Made by a program: the position numbers and the translations under genes. A stretch of DNA of 43,411 nucleotides. Source: CAVPEW01 sp050247895 (GTDB lineage: Bacteria; Actinomycetota; Acidimicrobiia; Acidimicrobiales; VFJN01). The notes beneath the pieces were generated by a model. That model was given only the letters and a program-made list of their open reading frames with translations. It searched no databases and had not been told where the DNA came from. This document shows positions 23,001 through 33,300 of the stretch, in pieces. The stretch covers positions 1 to 43,411 of the forward strand of contig JBFWTJ010000001.1 of the NCBI GenBank assembly GCA_050247895.1, in the 5' to 3' direction. Position 1 is the stretch's first letter. Every line of letters begins with the position of its first letter.

Positions 23001-24092
23001 GCCGTGGCCCCGGACCACACCTGGGCCCAGGCCGAGCTGCTGCCCGCCGTGCTCACCGGCACCACGCCGACGGTGGTCCAGCGCTCGACGTTCAAGGTCG
23101 TCCGGGCGGTGAGCGAGCGGGAGTGCGGCGGCTTCCTCGACAGCGTGGCCACCTCGTCCAACGCGCTGCTGGAGGCCGGCACCTTCCACTGGACCTTCGG
23201 CCTGCCCAACGGCGCCCTGCGCGCCCCCGGCGAGCTGGCCGGCTTCGCCGCCTACCTGCGCCACGCCGACCCGCTGATCTTCGACGCCGTGTTCACCCGG
23301 TTCGGGCTCGTCCCGTCCAAGGCCTGGCGCCAGGTCGACCAGTCCCCCACCGGCCGGGCCCTGCTCACCCCCGAGCGCACCTACCGGGCCTGGTGGAGCC
23401 GGCCCCACGACCCCCTCCAGGAGATCGAGGACGGCGCGGTCGAGTCGGACCGGTTCCGGTCCTGGCACTGGGTCCACCGCATGCAGATGGCGGCCCGCAC
23501 CTTCGGCGACTGGCGCCGGGCCGCCTACGACTTCGGCCGCATCCGGGTGCGCGACCTGCTCTCCACGCCCTGGGGCAAGAAGACCGGCGCCGACGGGGTC
23601 CCCGACATCGCCCTGACCGGCGGCGGGACCCGCGTCGCGACGATCGGCGACGTGGTCACCTCCGAGCGGGGCGTGGCCCTGCTGGTGCGCTGGCACGTCT
23701 TCCGCCCGGCCGACCTCGTGAGCGCCAACGCCGCCGCGTCCTTGCTGCGCCAGACCCTGGCCACCGTGGGCAGGCCGGCCGGCGCCCCTTCGAGCTGGCC
23801 CGACAGCTTCGAGGACCAGTTCGTCGCCGCCCTGGCCGCGGCACCGCCGACGGGCATCAACTCGTTCGACGACGTGCTGCGCTGGCCCCGTTGGCAGGCG
23901 AACAACCCGTCCGGGTTCGCCCTGGACCTCGACGCCCTGCTCGCGGCGGCGCCCGGCGCGCCGACCGGCTACGTCGCGCCGACCGACATCTCGCGCACCG
24001 CCGGCCTGCTGTCGGCCCGGCGGGGCTCGTTCCTGCTCGACGCCGCGGGCCTGCCCCCGGCCCCCGACTACGCCCAGGCAGGCCAGCCGTGA
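20022..24092 (+). CDS. PhoD-like metallophosphatase fused to a peptidoglycan-binding domain (1356 aa)
   Basis: First gene of the giant operon. Residues about 20-130 are a beta-sandwich like the PhoD N-terminal domain. About 145-650 is the PhoD-type phosphatase, with metal motifs HTGDQIYADD (193-202), QFDDHEVTDDW (358-368) and ILSGDVHYAS (about 592-601). A peptidoglycan-binding (PG_binding_1) domain lies at about 830-875 (RRQAQLAQLGFSLVGPADGLFD). The last 450 residues are mostly unknown; ERECGGFLDSVATSSNALLEAGTF near 1032 vaguely recalls lysozyme-like accessory domains. PhoD enzymes cut phosphodiesters and can attack teichoic acids. Unlike ordinary PhoD there is no Tat signal or lipobox, so its route out of the cell, if any, is unclear. 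GTG start with GAGGG six bases upstream. The next gene overlaps by GTGA. Confidence 0.85.
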   Translation: MAYAPLSGRLSSLPLVLCGPLLRRVTTDAVTVFVALRKPASVTLTVSAVTSAGGAGATRCTGTAPTVGIGANLHVVAVTATAPGAIVPGATYVYDLALTPQGESTRSLLDAGVVADTGAAARQALTYEVPGAPALPSFTAPPPDPRGLRILHVSCRKPHGHGTDALPTVDRMIRDSFTATGPDAAPRPHLLVHTGDQIYADDVADHLLYVLIDAADALLGWTPGEQLPLPGGAAAPRTLRPGLRIRTALEGGLTSGAPFGRKPPDQVDDDVVAKWGQEPRSHLLGFGEFCAMYLHAWSPTLWPPAMPTEAELYPGATPEQLEAHRKAVSDQRTRVGWGYGPFVADVRRLLANVPSLMQFDDHEVTDDWFLNLAWLKRAQDPATPKGRLGRSIVRNGMAAFAVFQGWGNVPERFVAAPGPVPVAGAEILRLLNTWHGDGGRSDSATGSNTLELLEKLLGLPTGFGIDRATRDANAIDWHFHHTWPGHQLVVLDTRTVRSTPGAEGEPPALISAEDLVDQFAQVPVPGADDLVLVVSPAPVFGAEAHEKLGKTRQHMVDPEHWSLQEAAWERLLARVVTRRPADATGVRRSRTVILSGDVHYASTLAVHYKGRPYEADATTRVEAAIAQLTSSASKNQDSKTIGIAYGASAAMPAAHRYGWTNPGGGPFPVTTATGTETRNGSPVVVDVPNGPGPLAEWDVDILPQRDVRLGISHLLSLPPAGGGLAGAVEAGKWAAGVVATELSGRRIVGRNNVGDIRFRWEAGDDKKVMHHLWYRAKDADPLAAPHTLHVVDLAVGLPAASTDPTLRRGDHDRDAGGIARYDGADRVEPAPGSGLVARRQAQLAQLGFSLVGPADGLFDAEMEEAVREFQIAAGSSRAARSTSGAPSDPTTHEPVVIGTAERYAGAIDGRIDQALAGVIDGWVARGWANPVWARAQQGATVTATTVWRFDDPVPAGSEVSIRDLSDLWPLPGGRAAADYHPAGRFLATAGGPVAVAPDHTWAQAELLPAVLTGTTPTVVQRSTFKVVRAVSERECGGFLDSVATSSNALLEAGTFHWTFGLPNGALRAPGELAGFAAYLRHADPLIFDAVFTRFGLVPSKAWRQVDQSPTGRALLTPERTYRAWWSRPHDPLQEIEDGAVESDRFRSWHWVHRMQMAARTFGDWRRAAYDFGRIRVRDLLSTPWGKKTGADGVPDIALTGGGTRVATIGDVVTSERGVALLVRWHVFRPADLVSANAAASLLRQTLATVGRPAGAPSSWPDSFEDQFVAALAAAPPTGINSFDDVLRWPRWQANNPSGFALDLDALLAAAPGAPTGYVAPTDISRTAGLLSARRGSFLLDAAGLPPAPDYAQAGQP

Positions 24093-27000
24093 GTGACGCC
24101 GCGACCAACGTCCTCAAGGCCCTGATCGGCGAGCTGGAGGCCTTCTTCGAACCGCTGACCACGGCCATGCAGAGCCGCCACGGCCGGGCCCGCATGTTCG
24201 CCACCATGGGCTGGGACGGCGGAGTGCTCGTCGACGGGGCCGTCGAGGACGCGGTCGAGGCCCTGCAGCAGATCCTCGAGACGGTCATGGACCTGGCCGA
24301 CGGCGAGCTGTCGGACCTCGGGGTCCTGCTCGACGCCATCGAGGCGATCGGCGACCTGATCACCGCCATCGACACGCTGGGCCGGGCCGCGGCGAACGGC
24401 ACGCTGGCCGCCCTGCTCGACCCGACCGTGCTGGGCGAGCTGGCCGAGGACCTGCTGGCCTACCTGGCCTGCACCTACCTGGCCCGCCGCTACCCGGTGG
24501 CCTACATCGGCGCGGTCCTGCTGACCCTGGTCGACCCGGCCGCCCCCGAGCGCAGCCGCCTGGCGCTGCCCTCGGGCCAGGTGGTCCGCCGCCCGGTCAA
24601 GCGCCAGGCCCTGCGCTTCGACCACATCCCCAAGCTCTTCGAGGACCCGGTCGGCCACCTCAAGGCGTTCCACTTCAACGGGGCGGTCGACGCCGCCGGC
24701 GTCACCTACTTCAGCGACCGGGTGCTCGACGAGATCGCCCAGGTCCTGATGGACCACGGGATCGAGGCCTCCTACGGGTTCCCGACCGAGCTGGCCACGG
24801 CCCTGGGCGTCGACCCCGGCACTCCCTTCGTGGAGCGGCTGCTGAGCCTGCTCTTCCGCTTCCCCGCCACCGACGTGGGCGCCGGGGTCGAGGTCGGCGG
24901 CGAGCTGGCCATCTCGTCGGGGCTGCTGGGCTCCGACGAGGGCGGCCCGGCGCTGGTGCTGCTGCCCTCGGGCGAGATCGAGGTGTCCCGGACCTTCGCC
25001 GACTGGGTCGTCGAGCTGGTCCTGGGCGGCACGACCGGCGGGGTGGCGTTCGGTCCCGGCGGCGTCACCTTCGGGAGCGGCTCGACCCCCTCGGGGCGCA
25101 TCGAGCTGGGCGTGTCCAAGGGCGGGGGGAGCACCGCCCCGGCCTTCGTCATCGGGCCCTCGGACGGCTCCCGGGTCGAGCTGGGCACGGTGCGGGCCCG
25201 GGCCGGGGTGGACCTGGCCGCGTCGGGTGCTGCGTTCGACCTCGAGGTCGGCGTCATGTCGGCCCAGATCGTGGTGGCCGCGGGCGACGGCGACGGCTTC
25301 CTCCAGAAGGTCCTGCCCCCCGACGGGTTCCGGGTCCCCTTCGAGCTCGGCGTCGGGTTCAAGTCGCCCGACCGCCTCTACTTCTTCGGCGGGGCCGGCC
25401 TGGAGATCGAGCTGCCGGTCGACATCGACCTGTTCGGCGTCATCAAGATCCCCGTGATCGGCCTGCGTGCGGTGGTGACCCTGCCCGCCGGCCAGCCGCC
25501 GCGGGTGGAGACCGCGGTGACCGCCGACGTCGAGGTGGCCATCGGGCCCTTCTACGCCACCGTCGAGGGCATGGGGATCTCGGCCGACCTGTCGTTCCCG
25601 CCCGGCGGGGGCAACCTGGGCCCGGTCCAGCTCGACTTCGGCTTCGAGCCGCCCCGGGGCATCGGCATGTCCATCAAGGCCGGACCGGTCGACGGCGGGG
25701 GGTACCTGTTCCTGGACTTCGACGCCGGGGAGTACGCCGGCGTCCTGCAGGTGAAGGTGGGGCCGGTCGGCGTCACCGCCATCGGGCTGCTCAACACGAA
25801 GCTGCCCGACGGCAGCGACGGCTTCTCGCTGATGCTGATCATCTGCGCCGACTTCCCGACCATCCAGCTCGGCTACGGGTTCACCCTCAACGGCGCCGGC
25901 GGGGTGCTCGGCATCAACCGGACCGTCAACGTCCCCGCCCTCCAGGACGGCGTGCGCCGGGGTGCGCTCGACTCGATCCTGTTCCCCAAGGACGCGGTCC
26001 AGAACGCCCGGCGGATCATCTCCGACGTCGGGACGATCTACCCGCCGATGGTGGGCCAGTTCGTGGTCGGCCCGATGGTCAAGATCGGCTGGGGCGTGTT
26101 CGTGACCGCCTCCATCGGCGTGATCATCGAGTTCCCCCGGTTCACGATCTCGCTGCTGGGGCTCATCCAGATCGGCCTGCCCGCGCTCGACGCCCCGGTC
26201 GTGCTGCTGCGCCTGGCCGTGGCCGGGATCGTGGACCCGGGCCGGGGCGAGCTGTCCATCGACGCCACCCTGCACGGCTCGTTCGTCACCGTGTTCACCA
26301 TCAGCGGCGACGTGGCCATGCGCCTGCGGTGGAAGGACGACCCGATGTTCGCCCTGGCCGCGGGTGGCTTCCACCCCCGGTTCGACCCGCCGGCGAGCTT
26401 CCCCCAGCTCGAGCGCCTGACGATCGCGCTGGCCGACAGCGACAACCCGCGGATCCGCCTCGAGTCGTACATGGCGGTGACGCCGGCCACCGTGCAGTTC
26501 GGGGCCCGCCTGGAGGCCTACGCCGCGCTGGACCTGGGCGTGATCGGGTTCTTCGAGGTCGAGGCGGGCATGGGCTTCGACACGCTGATCCGGTTCTCGC
26601 CGTTCTCGTTCGAGGTCGACATCTACGGCTACGCGCACCTCAAGCGCAACCGCGAGGTGCTCTTCGGCGTGGACGTGGCGCTGCGCCTGTCGGGCCCGTC
26701 GCCGTGGCGGGCCAAGGGCGTGGCGACGGTCCACTTCTTCGGCGAGCACAAGGTCGAGTTCGAGGTCACCAGCGGCCAACCGGCCCACGAGCCTCCCCCG
26801 CCGGCGATCGACGTGGCCGGGCTGGTGCGCGCCGCGCTGGGCGACCCGCAGGCCTGGGCGTCCCTGCCGCCCACCGACGCGCCGGTCCGCCTGCGCGAGG
26901 TGCCCGTCGACCCGGGCGCGCCGGCGCCGGCCCGGCTCATGGTCCACCCCGCCGCCACGCTCACCGCCCGCCAGTCGGCCGCCCCGCTCGACCGGGACCT

Positions 27001-27544
27001 CCACAAGGTCGGCGAGGCGCCCATCAGCGGGCCGAAGCGGATCACCCTCGACCACGTCCTGGTCGGCCCGGACAACGCTGCGGCGACCCTGGCCGTGGGC
27101 GACAAGGTGACCGACCACTTCGCCCCCAGCCAGTTCTTCCGCCTGTCCGACGACCAGCGCCTGACCGGCCCGTCGTTCGAGCCGTTGCCCTCGGGGGCCC
27201 AGGTCGGCGGGACGGCCGCGGCGTGGGGCCCGTCGGCGACCCTGGCCGACGAGGTCGAGGACATCGTGGTCGACGCCGACGAGCGGCGGGTCTCGGTGGT
27301 GGCCATGCTCCCGGTGTTCGCGCTGGTCGCGTCGAGCGCGCTGGACCGGCACCGCAAGCTGGCCTCCAAGGGCCGGGGCGTGCTGGGCGTGTCGCTGACC
27401 AGCGCGCAGTACGCCGTGGCCGGCGAGCAGGCCGCCGGGGGCGCGCTCGTCGCCGAGGGCCCGGTCTTCGCCACCTGGATCGACGCCACCCTGGCCGGGG
27501 GCGTGCACGCCCTGGTCGTCCCCGCCGCGGAGGCCGCACCGTGA
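24089..27544 (+). CDS. DUF6603 family large protein (1151 aa)
   Basis: A soluble, beta-rich protein with no signal peptide or lipobox. Residues 1-150 are helical (NVLKALIGELEAFFEPL and so on). From about 350 to 900 it has strand-rich segments typical of DUF6603: GMGISADLSFPPGGGNLGPV, GFEPPRGIGMSIKAGPV, GFTLNGAGGVLGINRTV, GALDSILFPKDAV and GQFVVGPMVKIGWG. The function of DUF6603 is unknown. The alternating hydrophobic strands could build a long groove or tube, but that is a guess. The last 250 residues are low in recognisable motifs. Coupled by GTGA overlaps to both neighbours, so stoichiometric expression with the PhoD fusion is likely. Confidence 0.8.
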   Translation: MSDAATNVLKALIGELEAFFEPLTTAMQSRHGRARMFATMGWDGGVLVDGAVEDAVEALQQILETVMDLADGELSDLGVLLDAIEAIGDLITAIDTLGRAAANGTLAALLDPTVLGELAEDLLAYLACTYLARRYPVAYIGAVLLTLVDPAAPERSRLALPSGQVVRRPVKRQALRFDHIPKLFEDPVGHLKAFHFNGAVDAAGVTYFSDRVLDEIAQVLMDHGIEASYGFPTELATALGVDPGTPFVERLLSLLFRFPATDVGAGVEVGGELAISSGLLGSDEGGPALVLLPSGEIEVSRTFADWVVELVLGGTTGGVAFGPGGVTFGSGSTPSGRIELGVSKGGGSTAPAFVIGPSDGSRVELGTVRARAGVDLAASGAAFDLEVGVMSAQIVVAAGDGDGFLQKVLPPDGFRVPFELGVGFKSPDRLYFFGGAGLEIELPVDIDLFGVIKIPVIGLRAVVTLPAGQPPRVETAVTADVEVAIGPFYATVEGMGISADLSFPPGGGNLGPVQLDFGFEPPRGIGMSIKAGPVDGGGYLFLDFDAGEYAGVLQVKVGPVGVTAIGLLNTKLPDGSDGFSLMLIICADFPTIQLGYGFTLNGAGGVLGINRTVNVPALQDGVRRGALDSILFPKDAVQNARRIISDVGTIYPPMVGQFVVGPMVKIGWGVFVTASIGVIIEFPRFTISLLGLIQIGLPALDAPVVLLRLAVAGIVDPGRGELSIDATLHGSFVTVFTISGDVAMRLRWKDDPMFALAAGGFHPRFDPPASFPQLERLTIALADSDNPRIRLESYMAVTPATVQFGARLEAYAALDLGVIGFFEVEAGMGFDTLIRFSPFSFEVDIYGYAHLKRNREVLFGVDVALRLSGPSPWRAKGVATVHFFGEHKVEFEVTSGQPAHEPPPPAIDVAGLVRAALGDPQAWASLPPTDAPVRLREVPVDPGAPAPARLMVHPAATLTARQSAAPLDRDLHKVGEAPISGPKRITLDHVLVGPDNAAATLAVGDKVTDHFAPSQFFRLSDDQRLTGPSFEPLPSGAQVGGTAAAWGPSATLADEVEDIVVDADERRVSVVAMLPVFALVASSALDRHRKLASKGRGVLGVSLTSAQYAVAGEQAAGGALVAEGPVFATWIDATLAGGVHALVVPAAEAAP

Positions 27545-30357
27545 GCACCACGTTCTCGTCCTGGGTCCGCACCGGGATCGCCGGCACCTCGGGCGGGGCC
27601 ACCCCGCTGCTAGCTCCGGCCACCGACGCGGCCCGGTTGACCACCCGCCTGCGGGCCTCGGTCAACGGCACCCCGGCCGCCGCGGTCGACGTGGCCGTGT
27701 TCGGGCCCGGGGACGTGGCCGGCATCGACCCGGGCCAGATCGTCCGCTCCGACCCCCACCCGGGTGCCGAGGGCTTCGAGACGACCCGCTTCGCCCTGGT
27801 CGAGCTGGCCCGGGCCGACCTGCCCTGGCAGTTCACCCCCCAGGTGGCCAACCCCCGGCTGCGCCCGTGGATCGCGCTGGTCGTGGTCCCCGCGGCGGAG
27901 TGCGAGCTGACCCCCCAGCGGGACCGGTTGCCGGTCCTGACCGTCGACCAGCGCCAGCTCCCGCCCCTCGCGTCGAGCTGGGCCTGGGCCCACGTGCAGG
28001 CCCCTTCGACGTCGGGCGCGCCCGGCCCCGGGGCCCGCAGCCGCCTGGTCTGCCCCCGCCAGCTCCGACCCTTCACCCGCTACCTGGCCGCGGTCGTGCC
28101 GACCTTCGAGGCCGGCCGGCGGACGGGGATGGGCCTGGATCCGGGGGCCGAGCTGGGCGACGCGTGGGGCACCGGCGCGGGCGACGTGGACCTGCCCGTG
28201 TACCACCACTGGTTCTTCGCCACCGGCGAGGCGGGCGACTTCGAGTCCCTGGCCCGGGGGCTGACCGCGCTGCCCCAGGCCCCGGCCGGCCTGGGCGCGG
28301 GGACCCTCGACGTCGGCGCGCCGGGCCCGGCCGGGCTGGCCGCGCCGGGCCGGACCACCCCGCTGCTGGGCCCGGTCGCCGCGCCCGGTGCCGGCTTGGC
28401 ACCGTGGGGGCCGGCCGACCGGACCGCGCTGGCCGCCGAGCTGGTCCCGCCGACCGCGGCCCGGGTCCTGGGCCCGCCGGTCTACGGCGCGCTGGCCTCG
28501 GCGACCGACGTGGCGGCCGCCATCCCCACCACGGGGACGCGGCGCTGGGTGGGCCAGCTCAACCTGCACCCGGCCCAGCGGGCCGCGGCGGGCCTGGGCG
28601 CCACGGTGGTCCGCCGCCGCCAGCACGACTTCGTCCAGGAGGCCTGGGAGCAGGCCGGGCAGGTCCTGGAGGCCAACCGGCTGCTCAACCAGGGCCGGCT
28701 GGGCCGCCGGGTGAGCCTGGGCCTGGAGCGCCGGCACGTGGCGCCGCGGATCCCCGTCGACCTGCTCCAGCTCGCCTCACCGCTGCTGCGCCGGGTCCCC
28801 CACCGCACCCTGCCGGTGACCCTGGCCGCCGACCTGCGCCGGACCATGCTCCCGCCCAACCTGCTCGGCCCGGCGTTCCGCCGCCTGGCCCGGCCGACCG
28901 GCCCGATCGCCCGGCGCGGGCTCGACGCGGTCCGGCGCGAGCGGCTGGTGACCGAGGTCAACGCCGGGACCCTGGTCCCCGACCGGTCCCTCGTGTCCCG
29001 GCCCGGCGGACTGCTCACCATCGGCGGGCTCGTCGACGTGCTGGAGGCGGCCCGGCAGAGCTGGCGCCTGGACCAGCCCGTCGTCTTCACGCCCCGCTCG
29101 CTGGTCGCGCCCGCCCCGGCCCCGGCGGCGCCGCTGACCCGGGGCGGCCGGGCGGTCCGGGCCACCGGCGGGGGCGACGCCGGTGGCGAGGTGAAGGTCT
29201 CGGCCTACGCGATCCGCGAGGGGACCAGCATCCGGGTGACCGACCGGAACCTGGTCGTGGCCGGCTCGCTGACCATCCACCTCGACGACACGATGCAGGT
29301 GCCGCCCAAGGCCATCCTCCAGCTGCTCGATCCCGAGAAGCTCACCGCGGCCCACCTGTCCAAGATGCAGGGGATGGTCCACCTGCCCTTCGACGGCAAG
29401 GTCCTGGAGATCACCGAGTCCGTGCGCGCCGGCCTGCTCGGGCTGATCGGCGCGGCCCCCACGGTGCCGCCCAAGCCGGCCGCCGCCCTCCAGGAGCTGG
29501 CCGACACCGTGCGGCTGGCCGTCTCCCCCGCCGTCGCGGTGCGCGACGTGGTGCTGTCCACCGTGAACCGGCCCCTCGCGGCGGTCGACCCGTTGGAGCC
29601 GGTCATGGTCGCCCCGTCGATCGACGAGGCGCTGTGGGACGACCTGGTCGAGGTGTCGGGCGACCTGTTCCTTCCCGGGGCCGACCTCCTCGAGCGCGAG
29701 CACGCCACGATCCTGGCCACCAACCCCGGCTTCGTGGCCGCCTTCATGGCCGGGGCCAACGAGGAGATGATGCGCGAGCTGCGCTGGCGGGGCTACCCGA
29801 CCGACGGGCGGGGCACGGTCTTCCGGCGGTTCTGGGACCGCTACGACGCCCAGGGCGCACCGCTGCCCGACCTGCGGGCCGACGTCCACGCCTGGCGCAA
29901 CGCCCTGGGCGACGACCTGGCCGAGCCGTCGGGCGAGCTGGTCCTGGTCGTGCGCAGCGAGCTGTTCCGCCGCTACCCGGGGACCCTGGTCACCGCGGTG
30001 CGGGCCCTGCCCGGCACGCCCCGCCGGCCCGACCACGCCAGCGCCCGACCCCCCTCGTTCCACGGCAACCTGCCCCGCGGCGCCGCCTTCTTCGGCTTCC
30101 CCATCCCCCTCGAGGAAGCGGTGGGCGAGCCCGGCAACGCGGCGAAGCCGGGATGGTTCATCGTGTTCCACCAGCCGCCGACCGACCTGGGCTTCGGCCT
30201 CGACGACCCCACGCCCGAGGCCCCGGGCGAGCCGCCGACCTGGCTCGACCCGACCGCCCTGGGGGCCGACGCCGCCGCGGTGGCCGTGGCCACGTCCCAG
30301 CTCCCGATCCGCCTGGCCGTCCACGCCAGCGACCTCGCCGGCCTGGCGGTGCCGTGA
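27541..30357 (+). CDS. Large hypothetical protein (938 aa), giant operon gene 3
   Basis: I recognise no named domain. It starts MSTTFSSWVRTGIAG, has a compact region with RPWIALVVVP (about 108-117) and YHHWFFATGEAGDFE (about 221-235), a Pro/Gly/Ala-rich stretch at about 240-320, and then an Arg-rich helical part (LLNQGRLGRRVSLGLERRHV). The C-terminal half contains LTIHLDDTMQVPPKAI and NPGFVAAFMAGANEEMMREL. It has no signal peptide or membrane span. The length, unbroken frame, consistent high-GC third positions and GTGA start overlap with the DUF6603 gene show it is real. It is expected to work with its neighbours. Confidence 0.75.
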   Translation: MSTTFSSWVRTGIAGTSGGATPLLAPATDAARLTTRLRASVNGTPAAAVDVAVFGPGDVAGIDPGQIVRSDPHPGAEGFETTRFALVELARADLPWQFTPQVANPRLRPWIALVVVPAAECELTPQRDRLPVLTVDQRQLPPLASSWAWAHVQAPSTSGAPGPGARSRLVCPRQLRPFTRYLAAVVPTFEAGRRTGMGLDPGAELGDAWGTGAGDVDLPVYHHWFFATGEAGDFESLARGLTALPQAPAGLGAGTLDVGAPGPAGLAAPGRTTPLLGPVAAPGAGLAPWGPADRTALAAELVPPTAARVLGPPVYGALASATDVAAAIPTTGTRRWVGQLNLHPAQRAAAGLGATVVRRRQHDFVQEAWEQAGQVLEANRLLNQGRLGRRVSLGLERRHVAPRIPVDLLQLASPLLRRVPHRTLPVTLAADLRRTMLPPNLLGPAFRRLARPTGPIARRGLDAVRRERLVTEVNAGTLVPDRSLVSRPGGLLTIGGLVDVLEAARQSWRLDQPVVFTPRSLVAPAPAPAAPLTRGGRAVRATGGGDAGGEVKVSAYAIREGTSIRVTDRNLVVAGSLTIHLDDTMQVPPKAILQLLDPEKLTAAHLSKMQGMVHLPFDGKVLEITESVRAGLLGLIGAAPTVPPKPAAALQELADTVRLAVSPAVAVRDVVLSTVNRPLAAVDPLEPVMVAPSIDEALWDDLVEVSGDLFLPGADLLEREHATILATNPGFVAAFMAGANEEMMRELRWRGYPTDGRGTVFRRFWDRYDAQGAPLPDLRADVHAWRNALGDDLAEPSGELVLVVRSELFRRYPGTLVTAVRALPGTPRRPDHASARPPSFHGNLPRGAAFFGFPIPLEEAVGEPGNAAKPGWFIVFHQPPTDLGFGLDDPTPEAPGEPPTWLDPTALGADAAAVAVATSQLPIRLAVHASDLAGLAVP

Positions 30358-33300
30358 TGGCCCGCGACCTCACCACCCTGCGCGTCGCCGCCGAGGCCCA
30401 CCTCCGCAAGGTCGAGGCGGCCCGGACCGTGCTGGTCGCCCGCAACGAGGAGCTCGCCGCGGCGGAGACGCCGGCCGAGGTCCGCAAGGCGGCCGCCGCG
30501 GTCTCCGGGGCGGCCAAGACGCTGGTCCAGGTGGTCGACCCGAAGGTCTGGGACGCGGTCATCGCCCTGATGAACCCGGTGGCGGCCCTGTCGGGCATCG
30601 AGGACACCGTCCCCATCGCGTTCCTGCCCGTGCGGTTGGAGACCCGGTTCCGGCGGCGGGGCACCCAGTGGGACCTGCTGGTGCGGATCTACCCGGACGC
30701 GGTCCACCAGGACCAGCACCGTCCCGAGCTCACGCCGTCCGAGCGCGAGGACGGCGAGGCCTACTGGGCCACGTCCGCGGCCGCCGCGGCGGCCCCGGAC
30801 GAGCCGGCGGCCTGGGCCACCCTGGTCCGCGGCCACGGGCCGACCCGTGCGGCCTGGATCCGCCGGGCCACCGAGCCCGGCGCGCCCGACCCGGGATCGG
30901 TGGCGGCCAACACGTTCACCCGCCCGTCCCAGACGATCCTGCTGCCCGACGTGTTCTTCGCCGTGGGCTACCGGCACGGCGTGGAGATCGCCCGGGTCCA
31001 GGGGTCGAGCGTGCGCCAGCCGTTGTTCACCGCGCCCGACCCGGCGGTCCCGGCCGACGACGACGGCCTCGACCCCTCGACCCGCTGGCTGGTCGACTTC
31101 GACGTCGCCGCGGCAGCCGGGATGGCCCTGACCATCCCCCTGGGCCCGGGCGGTGGGACGGGCCTCGACCGGCTGGTGGTCTACGGCGTGAAGGCCTCCT
31201 CGGCGCCGGCCCGGTCCGCCGTGCTCCTGGCCGCCACGCTCGACGCCCACCACTACACCGACGGCCTGGGCCTGGTGCCGGTGGGCACGCCGACCAACAA
31301 CGCCGAGGGGCGCCGGTCGGGCTACCTCGGGGGCGACGACGCCCTGGCCGAGCGCAGCCACCGGGTCGAGGTCGAGCCGAGCCCGGTGGACGGGGGGACG
31401 AGCCCGTCGGGGCTGCTGCTGTCCGACGCGGCCCGGGCCATGATGGCCGACGGCTCCCGGGTGGCCGCGGCCCTGGGGATCGCCCGCTCGCACCTGGCCC
31501 ACGTGGAGAGCACGGCGGCGACCAGCGACCGGGACGCCCAGGCGATGATCGTCGGGCTGTGGCCCTCGGTGGGCGCCTACGCCATCCGCCAGTTCCTGGC
31601 CGACTCGATCGACACCGACCTGGAGGAGGCGATCCGGACCCACGCGGTGCGCTGGGTCCGGGCCCGGGGACCGTTCCCCGCGCTGCGGGTCGGCCGCCAG
31701 CCCTACGGCCTGCTGCCGATCACCTCGTTGAGCCGCCACGTGCCCGCCTCGGGCGACCCCCACGCGGCGACGATCCTGGCCGGGCTGCGGGACCTGGCCC
31801 AGGTGTGGACCACGGCGACCGACCAGGTGCCCCGGGTCGGGGCCTCGTCGGACCCGGCCGAGGCGCTGGCCCAGATCCTGGCCCTGTCCCCGGTGTCGGT
31901 GGGCTACCGGCTCCGGCGGGAGGCCGACTCGCAGATCCTGGAGGTCCTGGGCCAGCTCGCCGACGCGACCCCCGAGGCCCGGGCGACGGTGCAGTCGGCC
32001 CACCAGCAGCTGGCGCTCAACGGCCTGGGCTGGTCGAAGGGCGCGGCGGGCAACGGCCTGCTCCGCCTGATCGGCTTCGACACGCCCGCCCCGCTGGAGC
32101 GCCCGCTGGTCCAGCACGGCGGCGTGTCCGAGACCGACCCGCTCGTCGACAACTACATCGCCTTCATCCGCACCGCGACCGGCGGCGACCTGATGAGCGC
32201 GGCGACCCGGAACCGGCCGCCGCTCCTCTACATCCTGCTGCGGGGCTCGATGCTGTCCCAGATGCTCGACGACGGGCTCAAGCTGGCCGACCTGCCGCCG
32301 CGGCCCGACCTGGCGCTGGACCGGTTCATCCACATGCAGCTGGAGGGCGTGGGGCCGATCGGGACGCTGGCCGAGCTGTTGAAGCGGCCGACGCCGGGCA
32401 CGGGCGGCTTCACCCCGCCGGTCGGCCCGGTGGGCGGGATCGGCCGGGGCGACCTGGCCGTGGGCGACCTGCTGGACCTCGTCCGGGACCGGCTCGGCCG
32501 GGACCCGCTGATCATCAAGGACGGCCCGCTGGCCGGGCCGGGCACGGTGCTGGGCGTCGGGGGGATCGTGGCCTGGCCGCCGCGGGCGGTGGACGGCGGC
32601 GGGACGCTCCCCGGCTTCGCCGACGTGACCGGGCCGGCCGGCGAGCCGGTCTTCGACCTGGACCAGACCCCGGTCGACCCGGGCACGGCCGATGGGGGGC
32701 CCTCGACCACGCCGGCCGGCGTCGTCGAGGGGGTGCCCGACCTCGACGAGCTCGCCGGCATGGGTGGGCTGGCCGGCGTGCTGGAGCTGGGCGAGCTGGC
32801 CGCGGGCGGCCCCGGCGGGCTCGGGGGCCTGGGTGGGCTCGGGGGACCTGGTGGTCCCGGTGGCCCGGGCGGACCGTTCCGGTCGCTGAGCATGCCGGCA
32901 CGCCCGCTGTCGGCGTCCACCGCGGCCCCGGCCGGCGAGGCCGTGCGCCTGGCCTCGATCAGCCTGCCCCCCGGCGCCTGGAACGAGGTCTCCGACGTCC
33001 TGGTGAACAAGCTCCTGGGCGTGATCGACATCGGCGCCGCGCTGGCCCACCTGGAGAAGCTCCCCACCGCCACGCTCGACCGGCTGCTGCGCGAGACCCT
33101 CGACCTGGCCGGCCACCGCCTGGACGCCTGGATCACCTCGCTGGCCACCGAGCGGCTGGCCGAGATGCGCGCCTCGTCGCCCGCCGGGGTCCACCTGGGC
33201 GCCTACGGGCTCGTCCACGACCTGCGCCCGGCCGGGGCCGGTTCCACCGGGGGCTACGTGCACGCGCCGTCGGTGGGCCAGGCGGCCACGGCCGCGATCC

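Noticed and set aside
32805..32876. Collagen-like repeat
   Set aside because: The unit is GGX rather than GXY and there are only eight copies, so a flexible linker is the simpler reading.
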